Shown here: one piece after another, positions 33,617-47,779 of the stretch
Position numbering within the stretch: position 1 is the stretch's first letter
Layout of the letters: each line of letters begins with the position of its first letter
Translations under genes and position numbers: made by a program
The notes under the pieces: generated by a model
The model's database searches: none
Seen by the model: only the letters and a program-made list of their open reading frames with translations
Told to the model about the DNA's origin: nothing
From: Morella rubra
Taxonomy: Eukaryota > Streptophyta > Magnoliopsida > Fagales > Myricaceae
Assembly: GCA_003952965.2 (NCBI GenBank)
Contig: CM025855.1
Span: forward strand, 38,995,053 to 39,059,052
DNA length: 64,000 bases
Reading direction: 5' to 3'

Positions 33617-36600
33617 TCATTCATTCCTGATGGAATAGTACTTCTCTGATAGTGCAGGAGATCTTGATATTTCAGTCATGAGGTTCTTGAATTTATGGCT
33701 GCAATCTCCTCCACTGCATCAAAACATAATACCGTAAAGCAATCAGATTTGGATTGGGAAGTGAAGAACCTTATGATATCGAAAGAGGAGTCTGCTTCAT
33801 CCATTGATTTCGGTGCAACCAAAGTAGAATAATCACTTCAACTTACATATACATGACAAGACCAGCTACTTCGCAAATGGAATCTCAATTCACAACTTAT
33901 TCTTGCATCAAAACAATAAAAATTACCTAGATCACATATTGGATGTTAGACCAGCTACTACACCAAGAACTACCTCATATATTGGATGTTATGGATGTTC
34001 GTGGCTCTTTCTTTACTGTAGCTCAATTAGGAAAGGTCGCAACATTTCTATCACAATTTCAAATAGGCACTCAGCAAAAGTAATCAATTCAAGCAAACAT
34101 CTTAATTGAGCAACAAAATTTTGGCCTATGATGCTATGAATTTTTTCAAAATTTCAAACCCTGCATGACAACTCGAACAATAAAGAATACCAAATCATGA
34201 TAAATGATTAATATGGCGTTTGGCAAACCAAAATTTTAACTCCTAAAATTTTATCATCATTACAATTCTTTCTCTCTTCACTTTTTCACAACTTTTTCAT
34301 TTTTTCAACTTTTTCATTCTCTCTCTTCACCTTTTTACCAACTCCTAAAATTTTACTAAAATTTTGTTCCCAAACACCATTAGATATTTTTAACCAACTC
34401 AGAAATTGATAAGAAAACCAAATACGGAACAGGAGATATTCATGAAAACACATCCCAATAAAATACAAGAACCAAACCTTATGCGATTCAAGGATGCAAT
34501 CGCCCGAAGAGCACTGCGGATCATGTCTTCATTACGGTCTACTTCTTGCTTCACAGCATCTTGCTTTGGCTTGAAATTAATAGTCTTCTGCAGAGGATCC
34601 ACCAAAGAGTCCAACACTGAGGAAGACGAATGTCTCCAATATTAGATTAGAATGTTTAGGGCCTGGCTAAATCTTAGACAACCTAAACCAATGAAACCAC
34701 TAACCAGCCAGCACAGCAGATGGACACTTATCCGCAAGTTTTGAGAGGATAAGGTGGCAAGGCATTTTAACATCATAATGATCTGGAAGAGACATTATTC
34801 AATTTAGTTGGGAGAGAAACAAAAACCTTTAGCACAATAATGTCACAATTCAATCTTCACACGAGCATCAATAATAACAAAAGTAACTCTTCCTATTCAA
34901 TTACAAAGACAGATCGACCAATAATATGACCAAAGCTCACAACATATAGGCTATTGGAAAACATGACTTTCCCCCCCAAAACTATGGGAGGATCCTATCT
35001 TAGGGTCACGTGACACGATATTAACTGTTATATCCAATTTGAAGCACACATTAATGAATTTTAATAGTTTAATGGCTCAATGCGATAAATGATTTAGTTT
35101 GGACTCCAAAGTGACATTGGGTCCGTAATTTAGGGGAGCAAAGCGATTGTTCTCCTTCGATAATTCTTCTCAAAGTAATAAGTACTTCGAAACCAATCAA
35201 AGAGAACAATATTTCAAAAGCGGTCAACTAATTATCACTTCGAACGCATCCTTCAATTACATGTAAATACTGTACTCATTTGAAGAGCAAATTCACATAC
35301 GTGTCCTTTGAAAAGGGACTGATTCCAATAGAAGTGGATACAGTAACTGAGTTCATCATATTTAAGAGAAAATCAAAAAACATTAGGCCGTTGATACTAA
35401 AACCAACACCAACAACAAGTAAATCTTTATCAATAAGAAAGGTATACCATATGAGAATGAAAAATGATGGCAGAAAAAGCACTGATATTAGAACTCACCA
35501 TCCAGACCAGATTTGAGGTACGGAACAATGAAAGATGAAGGGTTCACTTGATCAAGACAACTATCCAGCAATGTGTCCACACATTCAAACGCAGCCTTTC
35601 TCAACTCAAGTCCGTCATCCACAATGTGCTTGAAAGGACCAAGATCAACTGTCCTTATCAATTCTTGCTGCACCAAGAATCAGAAAGCAGAACATCAGAC
35701 CAAGTAGATCTCATCGTGGTGAAAAAAAGAATAAAGGAACAAATGACAATAAAAGGGAGGGGGGGAGGGTGTGGGAAGAGAGCAGAGCAGGGTTATTCCT
35801 AGTAATATAAGCAGATCATGAAGAGAAAACTGAAAACAGACAAACTTGGAAGTTTGTCCTAAAAAATACTAAACAAATAAATAGATAAACAGTCAAGGAC
35901 CATTAGCAAAAGCCCTATCAGCTGATCTGTAGTTAATTGACAACCTCCAATATTATGTACCACTCAAAAATATTGAACTATCTGAAGCAAAACAAAAATT
36001 TCAAAGACATCTAGTCCAATACATTGACAGGCCTAATAAAGGATGCTGCCAACAGTGTCCTTTAAGTGTGTCAAATGCTAAATAATAGCAGAAGGAAGTA
36101 CAGGAAGATGTATAAGATATCATTGATTCGTGCACGATAAAGTTTTTCATGCTCTGTGCCAACATGTAATTAACAAGACAAGTCCTAGAGGTTTGTGTGG
36201 AATAATGTCACCTTAACCATGGTTTGATCATAAAGAAGTGGCAATAATTCAGGAAGAAGTCCCTTGATGAGGTTGGGCTTATTGTGAGCAAATGTACTTA
36301 AAGCCAGCACAGCTGCACGCCTAACATGCTGCATGACAATGAAAATTCAGTTAGCATATTCAAAATGGTAAACAAACCAACTACTTCCCATCTACCCACC
36401 AACCCAAAAGACAACAATGAAAGAAAGGTATAAGGTGGCTTCAGGACAAATTATGAGATCTCAAGGTGCGAGACTAACCCTGTCGTGATCCTTAATTAGC
36501 ATCAAGAATGATGAGATCTCAAGGTATATAATCTCATCTATCTTCTCAGGCCTCTCAACTATAGAATATTTTACAGCAATGACAACCGTAGCTCTTGTGA

Positions 36601-39600
36601 AAGCAGTTGGACTGGTTGTTCGTACCTACAAAATATAAACACGAAAAAAACAAATATACACCCTATCAAATGAAAATACAGAATATCCATCATAAACTTG
36701 GGTAGAAGTGGACATGGTCAATTGTGAATACCTTAAGTGCAGGAACAAGTTTGGCAGGTTCAATAAGTGCAATTTTTCCCAGACACTCGGCTACAACATT
36801 GCGAACACCCTCTTCCTCACTTTCACAGTGGTTAAATAGTAATTTTAGAATCTTCTTAACACTAGAATCTTGGAATTCTGCTTTATCTACAGACTGTCTT
36901 ACTATGACCTGAGAGATGCAGTAGAGAGAAATTAAAACATTGTGTAGCGAAACATCCAGTTCTAAGATGGAATAGAGTTCAAGACCACACACCTCCTTCA
37001 AGGAATGAAGCAAAAGATATTGTTTCTTCTGCTGATTATCAATTTGGTCCAAGATAAAAGGCAAATACTTGGATAGATTACCAACAGCAATATTTCCAAG
37101 AGCATAGGAGGCTGCAGACTTTATCTCTTCAAAGGGAGATTGAAAGGACTCAATAACAATATTCTCTATGAGGGCATGGGAACTTAGATCTTTCCTTCTC
37201 CCAATTTCCCCAAGACATAGCAATGCAAGGTGCTGCTTAGCCTAAAAAGCAATAATGGAAGGGATCACAATTGGCAGAGTACAAAAAGAAAAAGTGAGCA
37301 TGTGTGTGTCTGAGAGAGAGAGAGAGAGAAGCAAATCAAATTTTTCTTCAAGTTCAATTACTCATCTAACATCCGGCATCGAATGACTTGTGTTTGCGAA
37401 CACCAACTTGGAATAGCTAGGGGCAAAACTTACTGAATTGGTACTGCTGTCATCTTTGAGTATTTCAGTAAGCATTTCAACAGTTGATGAGCATTTTTTA
37501 TCACCAGCAGCAAGACAGAGAACAGCCACACATTGAGCAATAGAATACAAAGCCTGTTTTGCAACACCACCTGACTGTGGAGATGGTTTAGCGCTTGACA
37601 GAAGAGATTCCAGTAAGGCTTCAAAACTTGTGTTTGCCGAATAAACTAGTGCAGCAAAAAAGTTTTGCAAAGCCTGCAATTGCAACAGACATAATTTTCA
37701 ACCAAGCATGAATGCTAGATTAAAACACAATTCTAGTAAAATGCAGATGAAGTACCAAAAGGGCTTGCCCCTGCAGCAGTGAGCTTTTAATTAATGCTAG
37801 TGCTTGAGGAAGAACTTTGTTTCTAACAGCCAAACCAACATTCGGGCTTGACCTCCTGTCGGCCATCAGGGTGCAACAGAGTTCCAACGCAAGGGCAGTC
37901 ATATGCAAGTCTGAATCACTGGTGCATAGTTGACGAATGATAGCGATGATCAGAAACTAATCTACATAGCCATTAACCATACCTGACTATGAAGTGAAGG
38001 AAAAAAGAACTACAAAGGTGAGGTAATGAAGAGAACCTTATCAAACTTGAAAGTTCCACAATAATGACTTCATAAGCAGATGGACCAATACTATCACCAT
38101 AAGCAACTATCAGGGAATTTAGGGTTCCCAGTGTAGCCTGCCTTAAAGCCCGATTAGCCTATTTTAAAAACACCAAAACAAACTTAAGAAATTCATTCAG
38201 CAGCTGTTAAGTGATTGTGAGACAATGGTCACAAGAAGTTAAGCATCACTAAAACAAAGCAGAACGATGCCCATACCTTCCGCAGGAATGCTGTTAATTC
38301 TGCAATTACATGCTCCAAAACACATGATAAATCAATCCGAAGTGGGGAAGCAGCGATGACAGCAAATGCCTGGATACATACAAACCACTTAGTGTCTTTA
38401 GACCACCATAATCCTGTGCATGCACACACAAACGAACATACTCTCGCATCCACAAGTCAATAACTACAGTGTCTGAGGTGCAGAGCTGATGATCAAAACA
38501 AACATACAAGAAGTATTCAGTAGACTATCTGACTCTAACAAATGGTTTCCCACCCCGGCCCCACCCCTATGGCAAACAGGTGCACACAAGCAGATGTCAG
38601 AACAAATTCATTTCTCCAACTGGAACTTGAATTTATAATCATATCTACCGTGGCAACCAATTCATCACTTCTGTTTACACCCAACTTACCCTTCCAACAT
38701 TTCAATGGCTCATCTATAGATGCATATAAGTTTGACCAAAACAAACAAGTTCACTAAGTATTGTGGGTCATTAGAAATGTTAACGAAGTGCATCCAACTA
38801 TAGGTACTGCAATAAGTTGCTGCAAAGAAAAGACTAAACTATACAATTTACTGGGAGCAGCCTAGAGATGCTGGGAACTCGGTCTTATTTCATAAGAAAA
38901 CTTACACGCGGTTAGGAAATCAGGCTCAAGAAGGTTATATTGACAGAGACAACAATACAAACATTAGAAAAAGCCCAGCTAATAGACCTCTATAAAAGAC
39001 CAACCTTCACAGCTGTAAGTCGGGTTATCTCATTTCCCATTCGATCAACAAGTACAGGAAGGCAAGCAGGCAATTCCGTGCTGAGGTTATCACCAAATGT
39101 TGCCACGACAAGTCCCATGCAGGAGATAGCACACTCCTTAACCTCCTGGAAAGGAAGAAACATGAGACACAACAAAAGCATTCAAGAATAACTTCTACAA
39201 GAAATTTTACTGACCTGATCTTGATCTTGGTTTGTCAAGCGTGACATTATGGCATCATATATTGGATGAACATAAGCTTTAAAATCAAAACCAGAACCCT
39301 ATATCACAAACCCATTAAAAAGATCAGAAGATGGTCTAGTGATATCGCACAAATCTATGGGTCAACAACAAAATCACCTCAATATTTGGGCGCACAACTC
39401 GGACAAGCTCTCCGCATACTCTCAACGCCTCAGCTGTTACTTTGTAATAACGCTCACCAACAGCAGATAAAACAGGACCAGAAAGAGCCTGCAACAACAT
39501 AGTTTAAACCATATCTTAAGCAATCATAACAGCAGCACTGTTGTCCATGCTTACTCTAGAAACATGATCAGATGTGGGCAAAAAATGCATCATAACAAAA

Positions 39601-42600
39601 AGCCAATACCGCTATAAGCAACAAGGTACGAACAAGGAAGATACCTGCAATTAACACAAACATCTCTAACCTATCCCAAGAACATGGACTGGCATTGGCC
39701 TCCGTTCTAGAAAATAAAAGAAAAGGGGGGGGGGGAGAGATGCTGTTTTATTGATGATGACTTCACCTTTATCTGGGGATCCACCCTTGAGCATAGAATG
39801 GATCACCAGTTTATCAAGATCTTTCGTTTGGATGCATTTAGAATTTAGCGTTTTCTTGGAAGTGAAAAAATGTCCGGCTTGAGATCAGGCTCTTTTTGAA
39901 AAGGTCGACTTTATTCCGGAACTGAAGACATACTGTTTCAACTTTGGCTTGCAAAATCTCCAATGAGGTTATCAAGAAAAATGCTCAGTAAAACAGCCTC
40001 AAGACAATATTGTATAGCCAAACAGCATAACATCACATATAGTCTCTGATTATATCGTATCATATTATCGCCAAAAATTCAAGATGCAATGATTGCCAAA
40101 TGTCGAATATTGTTCCTAAAAAACAATACTACAACCCTCCTGAACAACATTAAGCATCAACCACTAATTAAAATTTTCCACTGTCTATTTATGGTTTGTA
40201 ATCCATACAATATTCACTGAAATTGAGCATGCCCATATTAATAATTATCCTCTTCAGAATGCCACACAAGCAAACGAGACTCCAGTAGTGAGGTGAAACA
40301 AAAGCTCTTGTTTAGCATAGCATTGACCTACCAAGTTTCAGTGCATTTTAGCCCTTCATGAGTGTATGGAGAAACCCTTATTCAACTTCAGAATATTGGC
40401 AACTTGGATTCATTTTTAAAACTCACGAGGCATCTTTTCAACTAGGAAGGAAACTAATAGAGCAAAATACATAAAATCTTTCACAGAAGGCAGAAAAAAA
40501 TAAAACTGCTAACAATAGAATAAGATCAGAGTTACTGCTAATACCTCAATGTGAGGGTGGAAAACAGGAGGAGAATGTGAAGCTAGCACCAATCTGGTAA
40601 ATATAAGAGCTTCAATCTTCAAATTTGAGGTAGAGGATTTGTCCTGGAAAATAAAAAGGGACAAAAAATATTGAAAAGAGGGATAATTCAGCATCAAGGA
40701 GAAAACTAGATATGTTTCAATCACGGTTTCGACAGCAGAAAATATACTCACACTTAATGCTTTCTCAATTCCTGGAATCAGGGATCCAATGTGGTCCGCA
40801 AGGCAGTCTGGCAAGACAACAACAAGTTCTTTCAAAACAGAAAATGCACCAACCTGCAAACAGGCAAATGCTATTAAATATATAATAGGTCCTTTACCTA
40901 TGATCCACAATGGTATCATTGGTTCCTACCTTTGTCTTGATGGATTTCTCACGTAGCTGCCTGTTTATAGATTTAACAATCTTTGGCACTTCTTGTTTCA
41001 ATAACCATCTCGGACTGCAATGTCGAAATTTTAGCATTAGCTTCTTCATCAATGAGACTACCATTAATCCTACCAGGAAAACCAAGCAACACAAGCAGCC
41101 ATCACAAAGTGCTTAAAGAAAAATGCCACAGCTTTAGGCAGAAAAGAACAGAACCTTTCAACCAAACGGACCTAAAACATATGCCATATTTATGCATTTT
41201 CTCTGAAGCAAAAATAAACAATAAAAACTCCTTGATATGGTTGTCCCCACATCATGAGTAGCATAAAAAGAAATCACCACTTTATGCAAAGGCAAAAAGC
41301 ATATATTACTCAAAGGGCAAATGCCTAAGACACCTATATACCCCTTAGTTCTCAATTGGCCTGAAATTTCATCAGAAATCCACAGGTTCAAATTAAGCAT
41401 GTTCATAAATCATGTCTGCTTTGCACCTATGATTGCAAAAAGCAGGCTTAAATCCTTTGACCATTGTGGAGTTAAAATTCTGATCTTCTCCACCCCTTTA
41501 TCTGTCAAACTCTTAACAATGAGGTTAATGCCAAAGCCTTACATCTGAGTAATTCATTCTCACTTGCTTTTATCCAACTTTACTTGTTTGGTTTATTTAT
41601 TTTTTTTCTTCCTTCTTCAGTTTTTTTTTTTTTGGCGGGGGGGGGGGGTATCCCTGAGTTCTCTGATACAGGAATTTCAGAATGTTGCCAATAAGAATAA
41701 AAGAACAATTAGTATAAAGAGACATGCTATTATATGGAACCAGTTCAATCTTTCGTGAATACTTTATAAGAATTCCAACCGGAACACACTTATACACAAA
41801 CTATAACATGGTTAAACCAAAAACAGGTTCATGCAACTTTTCCGCACTAGAAGGGCACAAGAATTATTTACCTCAGTTCATTCATATCATTCTGCCCTTT
41901 CGTAACATTTCCAGTTTGACGCAACAGCTCAATGAAGGTATTGAAGACATCCATCTGCAGCATTAGAATATTACATAATCAACAACAAGAGAAACAATAA
42001 GATATGAAAAAGACAATTCATTCAAGCTTTACCTTCACATTTTCTTCCCTCTCTTTAAATCTATCGATCAATTTTGGACAAGCCTGCTCAAAAAAGAATC
42101 AAATGTGCAATCAACATCTGACTAATTAGGCCCAAAACCATACAAGATACCTAAGATCAAAACAGGAAAGATTCCCTTTTTCCATTCCCCCAAATTTAGA
42201 ATTTTGAAGATACCTCCTCGTATAGCTTTGATAGCAGTTCAGGGCGAGATACAATTAATGCTGCTAAGCATTTAGCAGCTGCTCTTCGGACTTTCCAACT
42301 TATATCCTCATCATCCGTATATTCATTTGCACTCTCACTACAACATATATTAATTCATCAGACATAACTAAGAAGTATATCCACAAATGTCAAATTAGCT
42401 CAATACATAGTTCAAAGTAAAACATACTCATCTTCCTCCTCCTCATGGATCTCATCATCTGTATCCTCCTCCATGTTATCAGTGAAGTTGGGGTCATAAC
42501 TTAGATATTCAAGGGAGAGATGGAGAATTTCATCACAATAGGAAGAAATATCCCTGGGACACCTGAGCAGAAAACTTTCTAGTGCCTGCAGTTAAAACTT

Positions 42601-45600
42601 AACAAATATGAGAAGAGCCACAGTAGGAAAAAATAAAAAAAAACATGACCAGACATGCAGCAATTAACAATAAAAACAAAATGAAGGATCCAAATAAAGA
42701 ATGACCAGAAAGCGACATGGACAATACCTGTAAGCTATACTCACGAAGCTCCTCATCATTCTCTGAGGCGCTTGTGCAGTAATTTATCAGCACCGGAACA
42801 GAATCACCAAGATGGGGTCCAAAACGATATCCAACAGCACGACTAGAAGACAAATGCATAATAACATATTACAAATTATCGTTTACTCCTGTGGACCTTT
42901 ATAAGAAGATAAGACAAGTGAACACTTCAACCATTCAACATTGATTCAAAGAAACACAAAAGAACAAAAGCAATTACTTTTTGATAAAACAGCCACATAC
43001 GCATGGCCACACTGTTCATATAAACGAGAAAGTTAGCGAATGTTCAGTAGATGCCACGAAACCTAGAAAACTGTCATCTAGAAATTTTTTTACTAATCAG
43101 CCACACCAAGATACCAAGATAGAGCCATCAGAAGTGGTAATATCACTTGAAGGGAAGGCATTGCTCATCCTTATACCTAGTTTCATGAAATCCCAAAAAG
43201 AGAATTCTCCAAACAAGAAATTATGGTAGATCCAATGTTAAAACTTGTGTCTGATAATTTATTTTTAAGTATAAGTATAGTTGACCATACCGTGATAGTG
43301 ATACTTGATGATAAGAAAAGTTCTTTTAAAGTTTTTTTTTTTTTTTCCTCTTCTTTTTCCCATGTGAACCTTGGAAGAACAGAGCTTGGTTCACCCCATG
43401 TTTCGTCATCCTCCAATTCAATCTACATTTTTTAAATAACCGAGAACCAAAGTTGATCTCCTATTCAAAGGACGAACTCCAAGTTATGAAACCCATCTAG
43501 TAAGTCCAGCCAACACTCCTGGAAGCACCCGCAATTGTTTGGCTGTGTAGGCCAATCATTAGACTCTGGTCCTATCAACCAGCCTTTGACGAGATTGAGG
43601 TCCCCAGCAATAACCGTAACCTCATGGAATCATCTCTCTCTCTCTCTCTCTCATTTCCACGATGATTCACCATCTCCCCTTCTCAGTAAAATAAAAGAAA
43701 AATTGCACGAAAACCTATATGTTCCCAATGAATGTTGGGTATGTATCCTTCCATGTCCTCCCACAGAATCATCATTCATTTATAGAAACACATAAAAACA
43801 CAGGAGGAACAAGTTTGGAGTTTTGTCTCTCTCAAGTCAATGTCTGAAGTGGCCAAAAATTTCACACCCCCACCCCAGGCTGCATGTATGCTTCATGGAA
43901 ATCCAGGGCAACTTCATTTGCATTTCAATCTCCTTTGTCAAATTAACATTAGCACAGCGGCAAATGCATAAATATAAGGCATGTACAAAAACAAGCATTC
44001 ATTATCTGCCTTGACAGCTAGGTTTCTGCCTATCACGCCAGACCAAAAATGTACGATCTATGCAATTATCTACTAAAAAGCCATAGAAATGCACTTGACC
44101 CAATACCAAAGCCAAGAAATCAAGTAATGGTGCAAAACACAAGAAAAAAAAATGGCAAAAAGGAAACATAAAGAATATCAAGTACTGTTGCAACAAAAGT
44201 AACTGGGAAAGAGTAAACAGAAACTGTGCACAGAAAGTACATTATGTAGCCCACCTCAAAGCACCAATCATTTGAATGTTTGTGCGTGTCATTTCAGCCT
44301 TTGAGCTCTTATTTCCCAAGTTCCGAACAACTTCCACTGTTGCCTTAGCCAAGAAATCATCTGACAAGCTTGAAGCAAGAGAAGCTGAAGACAAAGAATT
44401 TGCTAAGTGAAACGAACTATATCCTTTGAGGAACTTTTTTTTTATCATAAATTAAAAGACCATGCAGCTGTGTAACTTTTATCAAGTGGTAAAGCAGCGG
44501 CACCAAGGAATCATGTGCCATTCCAGGATATTCAGACATAGCCAAAAGAAATACTTATTACATTATTTACGCGCCTGAAGAGCTTTCTTCGTAAATAGGA
44601 TATTCATATAATTTATTGCGCAGTTTTTCTATTCAGCATGCCTAATCTTTTTCTTTGAAGGAACTAGATGAAAAAATATGCTGATCATATAATGACTCAA
44701 GGTTATACATGATACCAGCCACCTGGTATTATTGTCCATATTAAATTGGAAGGAGAACTTCCCACATTAAAATCACAAATACAAGAATCCACGTAACCTC
44801 TTAGACGACTTTTGTTTGCCCTTCTAGTGGCAGTTCATAAAATCAAAAGCCATGGTCAATTTCGTTTCCAGATTCCAGTAACAAAAAGAATCAAAACAAG
44901 AGAACATATGAAATTGACCAATATCCAGACAAATTCTGATGCATAACAATGGTTAAAACTTTCTTTTTTCAACACTGTTATATCCCACAGAATGAAATAT
45001 TCAAGTCAAAGTCATAAAAAACAGAAAACACAGATGAAAGAGCTGAAAACATTAAAAAAATGGAGGAAAGTCATAGTTAGCCCGGCATCTATAGGGCAAA
45101 ATCAATTTCGTACCATCTATTATCAAAACGGCAATTTGAGCCATTTGTTGAAAATCATCAACCCCCCCTAATTAGGCACAAAGGAGCATGGAAAAAAACT
45201 GAAATGCCCCTCCAAGACAAAATTTTAAAAAATAAATAAAAATAATTAAAATTTAAGAAATAAATTTTAAAAAAATTGATTATTGAAATAGATTTTCAAT
45301 AGTTTTTATAAAAAAATATTACTTTTTTTAAACATCTTTTTATTTTTATGAATTTTTTAATTTTTTTAGTAATTTTGTCCTTGAGGGGCATTTTGGTCAT
45401 TTTATATTTTTTCCGCCTGACTTAACATCTAATTTGGACAGGGGTCGTACATTGATGATTTTCAAAAGATAAAGGGTTCAAATCGTCATTTCGATAGTAG
45501 TGGGTACGGAATTGATTTTGCCCTATAGATACAGGACTAACTATGACTTTTTCCCTTAAAAATTACCACCTCAAAGAAAGATTCCTATAAAACACAATCG

Positions 45601-47777
45601 TCTGCACCAGTTAAACAGGCTTACCAATACAAGAGACAGTCTTCTTTCTGACACTGGCTTGATTGGAATTCAATTGGGACAACAGAGCACCCAAAAGTAG
45701 CTCGTGGTCCGCTGCCATTAGATTACCAAATTTATGGAGGACATCACATAAAATATCAAGACATTCACATCTAATCTCTGTGCTTGTTCCCTGAGTCAAG
45801 ACGAAAAGTAAAAAATTAGTAAGGGGCAGAGTTCATTATTCACAATGTTAAAGACATAACGCAAGATTGACAGAATAATATTCTATCATAATGCTAAGAT
45901 ATTACATAAAATCAATTAATTCAGAACGAAATGGGGACCATATTTATAGCTTTAAAATCAAGTTTAACAAATGGAATACAGTTGACATCGCATTAGCTAC
46001 GAGAACCAAAAAAAGTAGAAAATGGGAACCCATAGTTGTTCTTTTTTATTAAAGTATACTCATTCAGCACTTACTGCAAACAATCTCTTCCCTGTCTCCC
46101 CCCAACACAGGAAGTTAACTTTTGTATGCCATATACAGTACAAGCACACGTACAAACATACAAGTAACACAACACAACCTACGCAGATCAAGAATACATA
46201 CAAACTTGAGAGTAGGTGTCTTATAAGTATAACACACCGTAAAATCTTATTACCTCTAAGTCAAGCTGTTGGAAAACAAAACTGAAGGACAAAGAAACTA
46301 ACCCAGCATGCCTTTAAAGTATCTGTTTTACAAAAAAAGTAGGTGACCCCAAAATGGATAATTTTAGACCACTGTCACGATCCAGCTCGTGGAATTGCCT
46401 TTTTTGATCAGATACAAATCAAATCTATTATATACCTTCATATACATTACACACACACAATAATTTTGAAAAAACAAAAAACAAAACAAAATCCAACAAC
46501 AAAGAGGTTCTTTATTTTAATTTATTGACTTGCATTTCCTTATTGGAGTAGTTGCTATTGCGATCTTCTTTCCTATTACTCTTCAAAAGTGAATGAATCT
46601 GCAGATCATTATGCGCAAAATCTGTTTACCACCAAAGCATATTAACCTTTATGTGCACTATTTTATATCCAATTCAAATTCCAGGAACTCACTGGGCCCG
46701 TAATTCCTTTTATCAATTGCGGTGTGACAGCAACAAGAATTGATTGCGCAAGAGATTGAGTCACAACTTCAGCAACTATTGTCTTCAAAGCTATGCTAGC
46801 AATGTCACGATGCTGATCCTTCCCATTGAGCAGTTTATCACAGAGTTTATTTGCCATCTCCACAACGCGTGCCTCGCTAACCTTCTTGACCAATGGAGCA
46901 AGACTGCAAAGCCAAATAAACACACCAAAATGTCCAAGTAATGAAACTATGAGCACTGGTATTATAGCACCTCTTTTATACCATACTTTGTTATGCCACT
47001 TGCATACAGTGACATATAAGCAGTATGGGCAATGGTTCATTTCCCATGAATGACCTAATAATGACAACAACAATAATAATCCCATACAGAAAACAGTAAT
47101 TTCAGAAGAACATTGGAAAAGAAATATCAAGGTGTTCATCCAGCATTTCCACCCAGTTACCATTAAAACGCAAGGAAATATTCAGAGTATGAATGATAGC
47201 CCTACAGACTCTAGTCAAAACATGACCTTTTTTTGCTCTAACCCCTGACAATTGAATACGCCATGTTAAGAATCTATCACTAGCTTTCCACACAAGTAAT
47301 GACAGTTCAACCACAGATACAACCATCATATCAAAATAGAATGAAACAAACATCTTCTGGCCCACTGAAAGAAGAAAAGACATCTCCTAGGATGAAATAA
47401 GAACAATACCATTTTACAGCCAATCCTGAAACGTCACCAGCTGCATCGTCAAGCTGTTGTATGATTATATATGACAATTTTATCTCCAGATCAGAATCTG
47501 CTTTGAAAGTATCTTTATTCAACTCATTTAGCAAGTCGGATGTTGCCATATATCTGTAATCTTTATCCTTGCCCGTCATCTGCAATCAAACTCATAGCGC
47601 TCAGGACATGAACATCTAAAATGCTTGGGATACACATTTTTTCCCCTACTCAAGAAACAAAGTCTCCATAAACGGAAAAGCATGCAAGTGCATGCATACA
47701 TAGACACACAACCAAACAGAAGCACAAAAATATCATACCTTTTCTAATATACCAGTCATTGCTAGATTTGCCGCCAT
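33617..47777 (-). CDS. CAND1: CAND1, cullin-associated NEDD8-dissociated protein 1 (complete, 28 coding exons)
   Basis: HEAT-repeat protein that binds unneddylated cullin-RBX1 and exchanges substrate receptors of SCF ubiquitin ligases; in plants it affects auxin signalling. Exons from the ATG: 47739-47777, 47410-47579, 46693-46903, 45625-45790, 44255-44384, 42728-42842, 42428-42585, 42214-42337, 42033-42083, 41872-41954, 40930-41014, 40752-40853, 40545-40643, 39378-39488, 39215-39298, 39005-39145, 38277-38369, 38037-38158, 37756-37918, 37434-37673, 36993-37241, 36732-36908, 36479-36625, 36212-36328, 35499-35667, 34705-34782, 34478-34616, 33617-33713. The sum is 3660 bp, or 1219 residues, equal to the Arabidopsis length I recall. 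The protein starts [20 protein letters not shown]. The acidic stretch [17 protein letters not shown] and the tail YYSIRNE are family features. Exons 26-28 are repeated in copies 1 and 2. Confidence 0.96.
34214..34379. mobile_element. Tourist-like MITE in CAND1 intron 27, copy 3
   Basis: The ends are TGGCGTTTGGCAAACCAAAAT and, inverted, TGGTGTTTGGGAACAAAATTTTA, with TTA on each side nearby. The 166-bp element lies in the intron between exons 27 and 28. This copy has the most regular inverted repeats of the three, including a second TAAAATTTT near the right end. Confidence 0.6.
45065..45555. mobile_element. MITE with roughly 95-bp inverted repeats in CAND1 intron 4
   Basis: The left end (GGAAAGTCATAGTTAGCCCG and onward through TATAGGGCAAAATCAATTTCG) is matched by the inverted right end, which on its complement reads GTCATAGTTAGTCCTGTATC then TATAGGGCAAAATCAATTCC. 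The similarity extends to a shared TGAAAATCATCAA. The centre is very AT-rich and noncoding. Length 491 bp. Long TIRs without coding capacity suggest a Mutator-like nonautonomous element. No clear 9-bp target duplication could be read by eye. Confidence 0.7.
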
Positions 47778-47779
47778 CT

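Larger units (their letters stand above)
20856..35340 (+). repeat. Copy 3 of the triplicated locus (right arm of palindrome 2)
   Basis: This is the direct-orientation copy and runs without a break into the rest of CAND1, so on this side it looks like the native locus. It starts inside an NPF exon at the palindrome axis. It differs from copies 1 and 2 by an extra 1.5 kb in SPF30 intron 5, by private single-base differences at about 31.5-32.7 kb, and by a shorter CT microsatellite near 32755. Confidence 0.93.
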
